Origin: a virus
IMG/VR virus record: IMGVR_UViG_3300009502_000089
Span: 1-44,254 of that record
Length of the DNA stretch: 44,254 nucleotides
Reading direction: 5' to 3' (one strand)
Shown piece by piece: positions 13,466-22,991 of the stretch. The translations under genes were made by a program, and so were the position numbers. Each line of letters opens with the position of its first letter. The first letter of the stretch is position 1. The notes under the pieces were generated by a model, which saw only the letters and a list, made by a program, of their open reading frames with translations, did not search any database and was not told the origin of the DNA.

Positions 13466-13599
13466 ACATAACCTCCATATATTATCTTTTCCAGTTTGTC
13501 TATTTTATCCCTGTTTACGTTGTGCAGATTCCGCAAGGACTTTATTTCAAAGATTGTCTCCATCCAGTATTTGTACCAAGCGTAATACAAGTCAAACAT
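13462..13599 (-). CDS. Small protein between endolysin and holin, 45 aa
   Basis: The frame starts MFDLYYAWYKYWMETIFEI and continues as a charged helix (NRDKIDKLEKIIYGG). AAGGT precedes the ATG. It starts two bases after the endolysin stop and overlaps the holin start by four bases, so coupled translation is likely. The aromatic N-terminus could touch the membrane. A lysis-accessory role is inferred from position only. Confidence 0.65.
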   Translation of the reverse strand: MFDLYYAWYKYWMETIFEIKSLRNLHNVNRDKIDKLEKIIYGGYV

Positions 13600-13601
13600 A
13601 A

Positions 13602-14015
13602 TTATACCTTAAAAACATGGATTCTATCAGGAACTTGGAGTAGGTCCCAATGCACCCAATTAACATTCCCTTCAAGCCGCATTATCCGCTTTAGTTTAGG
13701 ATTATCCTTATTCTTTAAAATGAATTGTCGGGCATCCTCGGCAGAATATCCCTTAATGTCGCAGTCAAAAGCATTGCCCTTGGCGTGTTGGGAGTTGGGG
13801 GATCCGAGTTCCTTTGCTTTTTCGGGTGTGCGATAACCTCTCCATTGAAACTCCCCACCGGAGTGCCAAGTGTTTATAACGATAGAGACCCCGAAGAAGT
13901 CCCTCAAGTCATCGAGGGCTTGGAGTGCTTCTGGATTAAACAACGATAGTGCTGTTTCGCCTTTCTCTTTAAAGGTTTTCTCGTCAACGAGTTCATATGC
14001 CTTGAAGTATTTCAC
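13602..14015 (-). CDS. Endolysin, peptidase M15 family
   Basis: The 137-residue protein has the M15A zinc-peptidase signatures: SQHAKGNAFDCDI (S75-x-H77-xx-G80-x-A82-x-D84) and NWVHWD with H122. The three zinc ligands and a plausible catalytic acid are present. It should cleave D-Ala or L-Ala/D-Glu peptide bonds of peptidoglycan. The size fits a single-domain enzyme without a wall-binding module or signal peptide, so it depends on the holin. The start is a GTG after AGGGGGAAATA, overlapping the previous stop by one base. Confidence 0.9.
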   Translation of the reverse strand: MKYFKAYELVDEKTFKEKGETALSLFNPEALQALDDLRDFFGVSIVINTWHSGGEFQWRGYRTPEKAKELGSPNSQHAKGNAFDCDIKGYSAEDARQFILKNKDNPKLKRIMRLEGNVNWVHWDLLQVPDRIHVFKV

Positions 14016-14470
14016 TATTTCCCCCTAAAAAATCTGGTTAAGTCAAGTTGGTGTATCAATACCATCGCCCCAAATACAGATAGAATAAGCCAGAAGATTG
14101 CCTTCGGAAGATTGTTCCTTGCGGAGTTCATCCAATCTCTAAACCATTGAAAATCTTTTAGTTCCTTTACTTGCTCTTCCATTTTTACCATACTAGCCCT
14201 AACATCTGCCACTACTGTGTCGTAATATTTAATAGTCGCGTCTCTTTGTTCGTTCATCTTTTTAATGTCACAGGCAAGGTCTTTTATGTCTCTATCGGCC
14301 TTGTTAAAGCCGCTTTCCATCTTGACAGCCATAGTGGCAATGGCAATTTTTATTTCAGTGAGGATATCCTTTGCTTCGTTGTGCTTGTCGTAGAGGTCTG
14401 TTATTGACCCCCCATGCTCTTTTAGTTTTTCACAGTTTCCTTCGTGAGCGCCGCAGTGATTGTTTTCCAT
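14015..14470 (-). CDS. Coiled-coil protein with C-terminal membrane anchor
   Basis: The chosen start is the ATG at 14470, which has GGGAGAAACA before it; in-frame ATGs at 14488 and 14482 are alternatives. A Cys/His-rich N-terminus (CGAHEGNC) is followed by a long charged helix with heptads (about 30-115). One membrane helix lies near the C-terminus (AIFWLILSVFGAMVLI), then a basic end. The layout resembles phage haemolysin-XhlA-like or spanin-like lysis accessories. The lysis-cassette position supports that, but there is no direct motif. Confidence 0.7.
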   Translation of the reverse strand: MENNHCGAHEGNCEKLKEHGGSITDLYDKHNEAKDILTEIKIAIATMAVKMESGFNKADRDIKDLACDIKKMNEQRDATIKYYDTVVADVRASMVKMEEQVKELKDFQWFRDWMNSARNNLPKAIFWLILSVFGAMVLIHQLDLTRFFRGK

Positions 14471-14496
14471 TGTTTCTCCCATGACCATACCTCAAG

Positions 14497-14877
14497 TTAT
14501 TTTAACTTTGCTCTTTCTGTTACCGCTTCTTCTTCGTACTGCTGAATATACTGCGTATCCCCCGCCCTTATAGCTCTGATGGACTTCTTGTCTATCTCAT
14601 CCAGTTTGGCGTAGATCGGTGCATTAAACTCATCATTCTCTTTTTTCACCCTTCTTGCTTCTACCTGTTCCTTGCTTCCATGTGCGAGGACAACTGCGGT
14701 TACTGCTTCCTTATCCAGTTCTCCGTCAATCGGATAGACGGTGATCTCCACCTCTGCCGTGTCGCATCGGGCATTGAGAGGTTTCAGTTCATCATAAAGA
14801 ATACTTGCATCAAATCCGTAGAAGTCACCTGTTTCTGTTCCTGATATATCTGTTTTCTTTTTATAGAATCTTAACAT
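14497..14877 (-). CDS. Fibre-associated hypothetical protein, 126 aa
   Basis: It lies directly after the long fibre gene, with its first base overlapping the fibre stop; GGAGGTAG precedes the ATG. A short beta N-terminus is followed by an acidic helical C-terminal half (KIDEIDKKSIRAIRAGD-like and QQYEEEAVTERAKLK). Its position and composition suggest a fibre chaperone or assembly protein; the sequence is not diagnostic. Confidence 0.6.
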   Translation of the reverse strand: MLRFYKKKTDISGTETGDFYGFDASILYDELKPLNARCDTAEVEITVYPIDGELDKEAVTAVVLAHGSKEQVEARRVKKENDEFNAPIYAKLDEIDKKSIRAIRAGDTQYIQQYEEEAVTERAKLK

Positions 14878-17837
14878 TATTCTACCTCCAATATGGTGAG
14901 AATCTTCCTCGCTGCGTATACAACTGTTGTGTTTCCTCCAACGCCCATCTTGCCTTCTACTTTGTGCAGACTAAAAGTCTTAGTTGGCAAACCTATGGAA
15001 GTGGCAGTAACATCTTTTGCCGCTACCTGTTGTTGTTCTGAATTATTACTCGATTTATCAACGACTCCATCACATGATATACCTATGTTAGTAACTTGGC
15101 TATTTGTGTCGTTATAAAAACCACTAACAAATTCCACATTAAATTTTTCTCCATAAATAAATCGTTCCATTTCCGAAAGTAAAGCAAGGGATGTTGAGGT
15201 TACGGAATTGCCTATTATCCCCTCCTGTTTCACATTCTGCTTCACCCACTTCACATAATTCTCTGCCACTCCGCAGTACTGCTTAACGCTTATCCGTGTC
15301 CCTGCGTTGTATAGAGGAAGAAGGATAGAGGTCATATTGCCTGACCAGAGAGCAGCTTCACTTAATGCGCCAGAGTTGAACTGAGGGAGAATGGCAGCTG
15401 TTTCATAGTATTTCCAATAATCAGAAACTACTTCTGCGTTAGAACTAGCTGTAGCGTCGCCATCACCGATATATATTTCGGGAGAAGTTGCGTCCGCCGA
15501 CGTCATTAATCCTGTACCATCAACAATTAATTTCCCGTCACAACAAACATAGAAGTCAGAACCTTTCCCAATAAAAGTAAAAATATGTTCTTGCTTTGTA
15601 AGGTCTATTTGCACCTTATTTGCATAAGTGCTTCCACCATCATAAGATACTTCGATATAATATGTATGTAGTATGGCCCTTATATATTTTGCGCCATCAG
15701 AAATTCCAATATATGATTCTATTTCTCCTGTTACATCACTTGCTTTTATCACCTTACTTTTCCAACAAAATGCCCATCCATTAGCATTGTTAAATGTTGG
15801 ATGGATATGCCAACGGCAAGTGTCAGTAGAACCGACTATCTGCTGATATAATTTACCACCACTCACAACAGCATGAGCCGCTTCCGTTGCTGTTCCATCG
15901 TAAGTCCACCCATCTGACGCAGGGAGTGAACCCATCAAGGTTTCTTTCGTCCACGCTGGACATACAGGAAATCCACCCAGCAACCAAGCAGTTCCCAATT
16001 CTCTGAAAGCAACATAGTCAAAGGTCAGAGTTAATGCTGTATGTGAATCATCTGCTGTCCCATTGATATAGAGAGTAGCTACATCTGCCCCATCACCTTT
16101 GGCTCGGACATAGATTCCTATATCAAATGTTCCAGAGGATACATCTGTTGTGCCTTGAATTGTTGTTACTGTTGCATCACCTTCATACACTCTCAGAACT
16201 GCATACCCATTGGAGTCTATTGATAATGATATTCTGTCATGGTCTAAACCGTACATGAACTCTGCAAAGGGTTTGCTCTTGGCAAGGTTTGTGAAAGTCC
16301 CCTTCCAAGTGAACTCATAAGGATTAAAACCAATGTCCTTGAGAGAGGCAGTAAGTCCGTATGATTGGTCAAGAGGAGTACCTTCGCATCCAACGAGTTT
16401 GTAGTTAAATGCACCACCGGATTGGAGGAAACGATAAGTGGAGGTGGGTTCAATGACGAAGCACAAGTCTGTGAAACTCGCATAAGCAGACCAAGCTGGA
16501 ACATTAGACCCCTTCTGCGCATCTCCGTTGGGATATTTTCCAGCTATCATCCCCATCACTTTCCAGTAATTAGTGGAAGATACGGATGAACTTGTCATTA
16601 CTATATGGTATGCTGTGTTAGCCGTTAATGACGGAGGCGTAGCAAATTCAAATCTATACCAAGTTCCATTGGTATCAGATGAATGAAGTGTCCCAGCCTG
16701 TACAGTAGCCGCACCATTGGCTATTGCGGCATTAGGTGAGCCACCTGTGTCTGAATAAATAGACAGGGTAAAGTTGGCAGTAGGATTTCCAACCTTGTAT
16801 AATTTAATCCATACTGCGGCACAAGTTATTGAAGATGCCGTTAAAAACTGTTGTTCAAGGTAATAATTGGTGTTGTCATAACCAACTAATCCGGCGGTGT
16901 CCTGTTCATTATACCCAGTCGCATAATCCATATTCAAGTCGCCATCAAGACCACCAAGGATAGGACTTCCACCCCATTGCTGATTGAAGAAGGCTGGCTT
17001 CCACCCTGCTCGGACTATGTCACGATGACCACCGTTCTCTGCTAGATATAAAAGATTTGTTAAGAATTTTTCATTATTACCACTTCCTCCACCTGCAACA
17101 ATACCCGCAGTTTTTAATTGGTCAGCCGTTATTAGTTTTATTGCCGTGCCTGTGGTTATTTCAGCGGCAGATGCTGTTGACGCTCTTAATTGATCAGGAG
17201 CTATAGCCTTTGCTGGTTCTGTGCCAGTTACTATTTCCGCAGCAGATGCGTATGACACCCCACTTACCGCTGGATTAAGTAACTCCCATCTTGTATTAGC
17301 TAGATTATACTCAAGTATACAAACCGCAAAGGCTGCGGGAATGTCACCAGCCGTTAATGCAGAGCCACCTTTTTTTGTTATCGTATGAGCAGTTAATCCA
17401 TCAGGTGCAAAAGTAGGAGTTGTTGTCGTGTTTGCTCCCGTAGCAACAAATGCACAAAGAATCATATCTGATAGGGTTATATCAGGACTATAGTTTGCCG
17501 TAATAGCGTCTGCCGTCCCTGCGGCTGTTGCTATGGGCATAGCACTTCCCGGATCACCTTTTGCTCCACCTGCACCTACATCACCTCTTGGGATTGTGAA
17601 ATTAAATATAGCATCTGTAGTAGTCCCAACGTTGGTCACGGATGCGCTTGTGCCGGGTGCGCCTGTGGTAGTGCTTCCTGCATCTACAGAAGCTGGTTCT
17701 CCATCATCTCCCTTTGCACCAGTTGACCCCGGAGAACCTTTTATTCCGACCATCCCTATAGATACAACATCTGCCAGCAATTCAACATTGAGATACAGAT
17801 TTTCAGAAGTTCCTATTGATACTACTATATCTTTCAT
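14877..17837 (-). CDS. Tail fibre / receptor-binding protein with collagen-like repeats
   Basis: The 986-residue product opens with a short beta domain. Collagen-like Gly-X-Y stretches follow (about residues 31-45, GIKGSPGSTGAKGDDGEP, and 89-97). Next is a beta-rich domain with a repeated 'ASAAEIxTGTxxxKxIxxDQL' motif, typical of trimeric fibres. The rest has beta-sandwich domains of the choice-of-anchor (about 330-420) and LamG/concanavalin-like kind (about 505-620 and 690-820). A role in recognising host surface sugars is likely. It is the longest fibre gene and sits just before the lysis genes. Confidence 0.8.
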   Translation of the reverse strand: MKDIVVSIGTSENLYLNVELLADVVSIGMVGIKGSPGSTGAKGDDGEPASVDAGSTTTGAPGTSASVTNVGTTTDAIFNFTIPRGDVGAGGAKGDPGSAMPIATAAGTADAITANYSPDITLSDMILCAFVATGANTTTTPTFAPDGLTAHTITKKGGSALTAGDIPAAFAVCILEYNLANTRWELLNPAVSGVSYASAAEIVTGTEPAKAIAPDQLRASTASAAEITTGTAIKLITADQLKTAGIVAGGGSGNNEKFLTNLLYLAENGGHRDIVRAGWKPAFFNQQWGGSPILGGLDGDLNMDYATGYNEQDTAGLVGYDNTNYYLEQQFLTASSITCAAVWIKLYKVGNPTANFTLSIYSDTGGSPNAAIANGAATVQAGTLHSSDTNGTWYRFEFATPPSLTANTAYHIVMTSSSVSSTNYWKVMGMIAGKYPNGDAQKGSNVPAWSAYASFTDLCFVIEPTSTYRFLQSGGAFNYKLVGCEGTPLDQSYGLTASLKDIGFNPYEFTWKGTFTNLAKSKPFAEFMYGLDHDRISLSIDSNGYAVLRVYEGDATVTTIQGTTDVSSGTFDIGIYVRAKGDGADVATLYINGTADDSHTALTLTFDYVAFRELGTAWLLGGFPVCPAWTKETLMGSLPASDGWTYDGTATEAAHAVVSGGKLYQQIVGSTDTCRWHIHPTFNNANGWAFCWKSKVIKASDVTGEIESYIGISDGAKYIRAILHTYYIEVSYDGGSTYANKVQIDLTKQEHIFTFIGKGSDFYVCCDGKLIVDGTGLMTSADATSPEIYIGDGDATASSNAEVVSDYWKYYETAAILPQFNSGALSEAALWSGNMTSILLPLYNAGTRISVKQYCGVAENYVKWVKQNVKQEGIIGNSVTSTSLALLSEMERFIYGEKFNVEFVSGFYNDTNSQVTNIGISCDGVVDKSSNNSEQQQVAAKDVTATSIGLPTKTFSLHKVEGKMGVGGNTTVVYAARKILTILEVE

Positions 17838-18178
17838 GTTTTGGTTACCTCTTGGCTTACAACAACAGTACCTTCAAGAAGTCTGGTAACTGTAGAGCCT
17901 TGTGTTAATTCCAAATCCCAGAAACCACTTGTTATTGTTATTGCAGCAGTATCTGTTGCAGCCATAGTTACTGTAATAACTCCTGTTCCTGTATTAATAG
18001 TACAAGTAAAAGCAAAAGAGGTAACAGAAGATTTGGTTTCTCTTATCTTTGCCGCAGCAGTGGCTCCTGACATATCATAGACCGCACCTGCGCTGTCTGT
18101 TACGGTAATCTCAAGAGTGTATGTCGCTCCTTGTTCTACTCTGTACTGTCCAGTTAGATTAAAAGTTCCTGCTGGCAT
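17834..18178 (-). CDS. Ig-like beta-sandwich virion protein, 114 aa
   Basis: It has alternating Thr/Val-rich strands throughout (YTLEITVTDSAGAVYDMSG, FWDLELTQGSTVTRLLEGTVVV). This is the pattern of the small BppU N-terminal or Ig-like domains that connect fibres to a tail. AGGAGG precedes the ATG. It overlaps the fibre gene by four bases, so it is probably made with it and may be a fibre adaptor. Confidence 0.65.
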   Translation of the reverse strand: MPAGTFNLTGQYRVEQGATYTLEITVTDSAGAVYDMSGATAAAKIRETKSSVTSFAFTCTINTGTGVITVTMAATDTAAITITSGFWDLELTQGSTVTRLLEGTVVVSQEVTKT

Positions 18179-18187
18179 TGTAGCCTC

Positions 18188-18733
18188 CTATGCGTTCAAG
18201 TAATATCCACCAACAACTACTGGTCTCCAATATACCGTTATGTCTGCTACTGCACCTGCACCTGCGGTTGCCCCGCCGATTGTCAGTTGAATTATCTTTG
18301 TGGCGGCCGATACCTGAGAAGATGCGGTGTAAACTGAATAGAAATTGCCTGTCAGTTTTGCCTTCGCTCCGTTTGTGCTAGATAGTATTTCTATAGGCGA
18401 GCCATCATCTGTTGCGACAGATATTCCGGTAAATGAAGCAACTGCTGACAAATTAGCGTGTACTCCAACGATTACCACATCAATAAAGCAATTCTGTGTA
18501 GTTGCTGTCATTACATTGTATGTACTTGCGGCTTGATTCAATGAAATCTGTTTGTAATTCACAATCGTATTGTACCATTGTGAAATTGGGAGCCATGCAA
18601 ATCCGTTCCATTCCCAAGTTCTCCCCGTGTTGGATTCGTAAAACTTAGCTCCTATCCCTACTACTACTGTTGGTTTTGTGTCCGTGGAAAGACCTACATA
18701 ATCCTGCTTGCTTGTTCTCTTTTGGATTGACAT
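18188..18733 (-). CDS. Virion protein, 181 aa, tail appendage
   Basis: The N-terminus KRTSKQDYVGLSTDTKPTVVVGIGAKFYESNTGRTWEWNGFAW carries the 'G..FYE.dTg..w.wnG.aW' motif that is common in phage tail and fibre proteins. A beta-sandwich domain follows. AGGAGG precedes the ATG. Its place between the internal virion proteins and the fibre suggests a tail appendage; no enzymatic motif is visible. Confidence 0.65.
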   Translation of the reverse strand: MSIQKRTSKQDYVGLSTDTKPTVVVGIGAKFYESNTGRTWEWNGFAWLPISQWYNTIVNYKQISLNQAASTYNVMTATTQNCFIDVVIVGVHANLSAVASFTGISVATDDGSPIEILSSTNGAKAKLTGNFYSVYTASSQVSAATKIIQLTIGGATAGAGAVADITVYWRPVVVGGYYLNA

Positions 18734-18742
18734 TGTATCCTC

Positions 18743-20632
18743 CTATCTTCGTTTAAGTGCGTTTCGTAATCCTTTGTCTGAACCTTGTTGCAATTTGGTA
18801 TTTGATACTTTTGACCATAATTCGTCTGTCGTAAATCCCTGACCTTCTAATTGCAATGGTTGATCTATCTTCATCCTGCCTTCAATTACAGATGGTTCTT
18901 TAACACCATAAAGATTGCTTCCTATTTTAGAAGGGTGCAATACTTCACCAGTTGGTTGTCCTTGAAGCGTAAATCCTCTTTCTGGCATAGGTAATGCCAA
19001 TGGAGTGGGATAAGAACCAGAAGTATCACCTGCTAGTTTATCTATAAAAGGTGGTTTAGATGGAACAGGTGCAGTTGCGTAATTCTTCTCACTTAGAGAA
19101 TTTATTATCTTTTTTATTCCATCCACATCTGTTGCGCTTAATAACCCTCTTTCTGCTCCAGTTAATATTTTAATTAATCCATCTCTTATCATTGGAGAGG
19201 TCAACACTGTTTTCCCAACTCTAGCAGTACCATAAGTTGCCAATGCCATAAGTATTAATGGATTTGTCACCGCACTTGCTACTGCACCACCTGCACCTAT
19301 TGCAGCACCACCTACAGCAACTCCGCCTATTTCTGCTGACAACCAAGGGTGTCTAGCAATTAATTCTAATGCTTTTTGGAACTTATTTTTATCAAGAACA
19401 GGAAGATTATTTGCTGCAATTCTTTCAGTTGCACGATAAAGATTAGATTGTTCTTTTAATAATGATTTAAACTCGTTACCTTCTGGTAATACACCCTCTA
19501 CAAATTCATTAGCAGCGTTCCTTACGTCCATTCCAGCTTGCTTAACTATACTTCCTCTTGCATCTGCATTTGCTTTAAAAGCATCAGGGAATTTCTTTTT
19601 CAATAATATATCATATTCTTTTCTTGCTTCAAGAACATTTCCTATTGTGCTGGGTTTGTGAGAAAGTAATTCCATGAATTCATCTATTGCTTTATTATAA
19701 GCACTTTCTAGTGCAGTATCTCCAACAAACCTAATAGAACTTTCTTTTTTTAATCCGTCCAACACTTCTCTTATTTTATTTGTATCTGTAGCACTTTCAA
19801 GCATACCGGGGAGTGTTTCTGTTTTTGTGGCTAATTCACCTATTTTGGTATGTATTCTATCTATATTATCTACCCAAGATTTCTTGGGATCAACAATACC
19901 TTCTACCGATTTTGCTATTTCTTTATCAAAAGAATTAGTTTTAATTTCTGCATCATTAAATATTCCTCTTTCAGTAATTTTCCCCCCTTGTGCTAATTTC
20001 TTTTGTTCATCTGGTGTTAATGAAGATACTTTTCTTTTTACCATATCTAAAGCATCTTCAGAGGTTTTCTTAATTCCATATTCTTCAAGTTTAGTTGCTG
20101 CTTTCCCAGATAAATTACCTACTAATTTAGCAGTAGGAGTAATCAATGAAAGATTACCAGCGGCATCTGCGGCACTCCCAGTAGCATTAAGGACATTTGA
20201 TAATTCAGGATTCTCTCGTTCAAATTTACTATAATCCTTAGATACCATTTCTGGCAATGGTGCAAGTGTTGACGGTGTATAATTATTCCCTTCAAAACTA
20301 GCTTCAGGCGGAGTAAGATCAGCGGTCATAATTGCTTGGACTACTGAACGTAAACCTTTTTTAGCAATGTTTGGTAAAACACTATTTATTCCTTGTCCTA
20401 TAACATCACCAACACCCCCCCAACCGACTTTTGCTCTATTTAACTGTGTGCCTATCCAAGAAGCATTTGGGTTCTCGTTTTCCCATCTGCTTGCTTCACC
20501 TACTCTCCTATTAATGTCTCCAGTAAGACGGGTCATATAACCATCTTCTTTAATAGACTTAGGGGTGTCCCATACAATTTCTTCTTTGGGAGCCTCTACC
20601 GTTCCGTCATCCCATATTATTTCTTCATTCAT
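18743..20632 (-). CDS. Internal virion / ejection protein, 629 aa
   Basis: Largely helical. A hydrophobic Gly/Ala-rich segment lies near the middle (about 410-450, IGGVAVGGAAIGAGGAVASAVT...LMALATYGTARVG). Phage ejection proteins often carry such a segment to span the host membrane. The N-terminus has a repeated acidic motif (EIIWDDGTVEAPKEEIVWDTP). It overlaps the preceding gene by eight bases. The position after adaptor, nozzle and two other internal proteins is that of P22/T7-type ejection proteins. Assignment rests on layout and composition. Confidence 0.65.
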   Translation of the reverse strand: MNEEIIWDDGTVEAPKEEIVWDTPKSIKEDGYMTRLTGDINRRVGEASRWENENPNASWIGTQLNRAKVGWGGVGDVIGQGINSVLPNIAKKGLRSVVQAIMTADLTPPEASFEGNNYTPSTLAPLPEMVSKDYSKFERENPELSNVLNATGSAADAAGNLSLITPTAKLVGNLSGKAATKLEEYGIKKTSEDALDMVKRKVSSLTPDEQKKLAQGGKITERGIFNDAEIKTNSFDKEIAKSVEGIVDPKKSWVDNIDRIHTKIGELATKTETLPGMLESATDTNKIREVLDGLKKESSIRFVGDTALESAYNKAIDEFMELLSHKPSTIGNVLEARKEYDILLKKKFPDAFKANADARGSIVKQAGMDVRNAANEFVEGVLPEGNEFKSLLKEQSNLYRATERIAANNLPVLDKNKFQKALELIARHPWLSAEIGGVAVGGAAIGAGGAVASAVTNPLILMALATYGTARVGKTVLTSPMIRDGLIKILTGAERGLLSATDVDGIKKIINSLSEKNYATAPVPSKPPFIDKLAGDTSGSYPTPLALPMPERGFTLQGQPTGEVLHPSKIGSNLYGVKEPSVIEGRMKIDQPLQLEGQGFTTDELWSKVSNTKLQQGSDKGLRNALKRR

Positions 20633-22025
20633 AAATCATGCTCCCATTTTTTAGCAGGATTACTCGTCTATTCCCTTGTCTTCCAGTTTTTACAACATCG
20701 GCAGGGTTATATTTACTTGGTGTATTTTTATCCTCCATACTATCTGGTATCCCAGATTTTCCAAAGGAAGCCCTTGCCTTTGCCATACGAATCATGGCTT
20801 CTCCATGAGAATTAACAATCCCAGAAAATGCTTCGGGGCTATATGATGGGTCAAGAATGTCTGAAGCAACCTTAAATGCCCATTCACCACCTTGTGATCC
20901 GCCAATAACTCTCATTAGTGAATCTGCAAGGAATTTAGTTTTCTTTTGCAGTAAAGCTGTGTCAGGGTCGTTAGTTTTTGAACCTAACCATTGGTTCAAT
21001 GCACCAATATCTTTAAAACCAGATTCTGGTAATAAACCTTTATCCCTCACTTTTTCTCTCAAATCAATTAACTCAGGAGCTTCCATCTTATACATCTTAA
21101 CAGCGGAAACAACATTAGAAGTAGTTGCTCCACCACGTTGAACTGCTTGTGCCATTGCTTCTTTCTGTTCTGGACTCTGACTAGAAGCAACATATCTTCC
21201 GGGTTCCTTGGAATTAAGTTCGTTAAACTGGTTCATATTTAATGTCATAAGTCTAGAGTCTGGGTCAGGATTCTTTGTATCAACAACTGTTATCGCCCTT
21301 ATATTTCCATAAGCATTAGCCCTGCCTTCACCAGATGCTTTTTGTATATCTATTTTAGCTTTGCGTATATCAGCTAAATTTTGTGCCGCTTCTTTATCTC
21401 CCTTATTTGCCCTTATTTGCAATTCTATCTCATTGGGAGTCTTTGTTTCATTCTGTATTTTCTTCATATCTTCTTGCTGAGCCATTGCCGCCGCTTGATG
21501 AAACATACTCAAGGCATTTGCTTTCATGCTCTGTGTTTCAGTCACAACGTGTTGACCAATATCAAACGCCTGTTTATACATCTCTGGGGAAATCATTCCA
21601 CGATAATCTTTATTTCTACGCAGAAATTCATCGGTTGCGTCTTTACCCGCTTGCAAGGGGTCTATTTTAAGTGGATTTTTAAATCCCTTTATATTCTTCT
21701 CCATATCATCAAGCATTGATTGCATCTTCTGCCCTACTGATAGTTGTTCCAAAGTGGGTTGCTTCGGGATATCAGATGCAGTATTTCCACCTGCCGCCAT
21801 TGCTGTTGGATCTTGAGTTGTCGGAATATTTGGTATCACTGAGGGTTGAGATACGACCTGCTGTCCAATGCTCGTAATGGAGTTATTTATGTCTTGGTTC
21901 TCTTCTGGAGATAATACTTTTCCCTGAAATTGTCCTAACTGCACAAGTCTTGGGTCTTCCTCTATTACAGGAGGTTCTTCTGGAATTATATAATTTGAAT
22001 ATGCTGAATTGGGTGTTCTTCCCAT
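20625..22025 (-). CDS. Internal virion protein, 466 aa
   Basis: Helical and Gln/Lys-rich, with a Pro-rich acidic start (YIIPEEPPVIEEDPR). Helical blocks such as QQEDMKKIQNETKTPNEIELQIR follow. No catalytic motif is visible. GGAGG precedes the ATG. It lies in the group of three consecutive genes (20,632 to 22,982) that resemble ejection proteins of short-tailed phages. Confidence 0.65.
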   Translation of the reverse strand: MGRTPNSAYSNYIIPEEPPVIEEDPRLVQLGQFQGKVLSPEENQDINNSITSIGQQVVSQPSVIPNIPTTQDPTAMAAGGNTASDIPKQPTLEQLSVGQKMQSMLDDMEKNIKGFKNPLKIDPLQAGKDATDEFLRRNKDYRGMISPEMYKQAFDIGQHVVTETQSMKANALSMFHQAAAMAQQEDMKKIQNETKTPNEIELQIRANKGDKEAAQNLADIRKAKIDIQKASGEGRANAYGNIRAITVVDTKNPDPDSRLMTLNMNQFNELNSKEPGRYVASSQSPEQKEAMAQAVQRGGATTSNVVSAVKMYKMEAPELIDLREKVRDKGLLPESGFKDIGALNQWLGSKTNDPDTALLQKKTKFLADSLMRVIGGSQGGEWAFKVASDILDPSYSPEAFSGIVNSHGEAMIRMAKARASFGKSGIPDSMEDKNTPSKYNPADVVKTGRQGNRRVILLKNGSMIYE

Positions 22026-22034
22026 CTTATCCTC

Positions 22035-22982
22035 CTAAACCTTAACAGTTTTCTTTGCGTTTTGTGCCGCTTCTGCCGCTAATTCTGCGCCAGTTCTATA
22101 TCCCAGTATATTAGGATCACTGCTGAATCCACCGCTCCACTCATCTGTCCCAGCGGCACTAGTATAGCGAGTCGCTAACCTATTGCCACTTGGTGCGTCA
22201 CTGTTGTCATTTGTGCTACTATATGAGCCATACTTAGTAGCCCCCGTTCCGTATGTTTGCGCCATATATGCCGCTAAATCAGCATTGTATTTAGCTAGTG
22301 TAGTTTGGACTCCAGTAGTATAATTAAGTTTCTCTGCGTCAAGAGCAGATTGATAATTCTTTTCTGCTTCAGAAGTTGCACCTTGATAATCCTGTTGGGA
22401 TTTAAGTAACGAAGTATTGTAATTGAGTTTACCACCCTCAACTCCTGTGGTGAAGTTGGTTTTAGCAGTATCAGACTCAATGCCGTATTTCATGTTGTAT
22501 TCATTTCTTGCCTCAGTTCCCGCACCTGACATTACGTTTTCAACTGCTTGACCATAACCAGCAAGGGCATCTCTCAATGTCATACGCTTTACATTTGGGT
22601 TTTCATAGTATCCACCAGAAATCTGTTGAAGCGCAGACCTTGCCGCCCTTAATCCAGCGGCTGATTTTCTTTGTGTAAGTGTATCTACTTTACCTTCATC
22701 GTAGGTAGGTGCGTTGTAAGTAGGAGCAACATAAGCATCTGGTGATTTATAGACAGGAGCAACGTATGACTCACTTGGCGTATATGGCGCAATACTTGGC
22801 ATTTTAGGGGAAGAACCTACTGTTCCACCTCCACCAACATCTCCCATCATGTCTCCAGACCCAGTAGTATTTTTGCTTGGATACAGCAAATCATACTGTC
22901 CGCTGTAGTATTTTTGTGCTTGTGGACTTTTGTCTGTCCAAGGGTCTGACATATACATACTTTTTGCAGTCGATGCGTCCAT
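22035..22982 (-). CDS. Internal virion protein with short repeats, 315 aa
   Basis: The N-terminal third is Gly/Pro/Tyr-rich with a tandem motif 'SESYVAPVYKSPDAYVAPTYNAP'-like (about 70-95). The remainder is an Ala/Gln-rich helical region with repeated NYxTG..TxxAKYN-like spacing. GGAGGAG precedes the ATG. First of three likely ejection-type proteins; the family cannot be named. Confidence 0.6.
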   Translation of the reverse strand: MDASTAKSMYMSDPWTDKSPQAQKYYSGQYDLLYPSKNTTGSGDMMGDVGGGGTVGSSPKMPSIAPYTPSESYVAPVYKSPDAYVAPTYNAPTYDEGKVDTLTQRKSAAGLRAARSALQQISGGYYENPNVKRMTLRDALAGYGQAVENVMSGAGTEARNEYNMKYGIESDTAKTNFTTGVEGGKLNYNTSLLKSQQDYQGATSEAEKNYQSALDAEKLNYTTGVQTTLAKYNADLAAYMAQTYGTGATKYGSYSSTNDNSDAPSGNRLATRYTSAAGTDEWSGGFSSDPNILGYRTGAELAAEAAQNAKKTVKV

Positions 22983-22991
22983 TAACTCCTC

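Noticed and set aside
13330-13836. Plus-strand ORF of 168 codons over holin and endolysin
   Set aside because: Both minus-strand genes show clear family motifs; the plus frame has no motif and no ribosome site.
14877-17837. Diversity-generating variable region at the fibre
   Set aside because: No reverse transcriptase gene or template repeat is visible anywhere in the window.
21381-21719. Plus-strand ORF within the 466-aa internal protein gene
   Set aside because: It is antisense to a well-supported gene, has no ribosome site and its composition fits a reverse-frame artefact.
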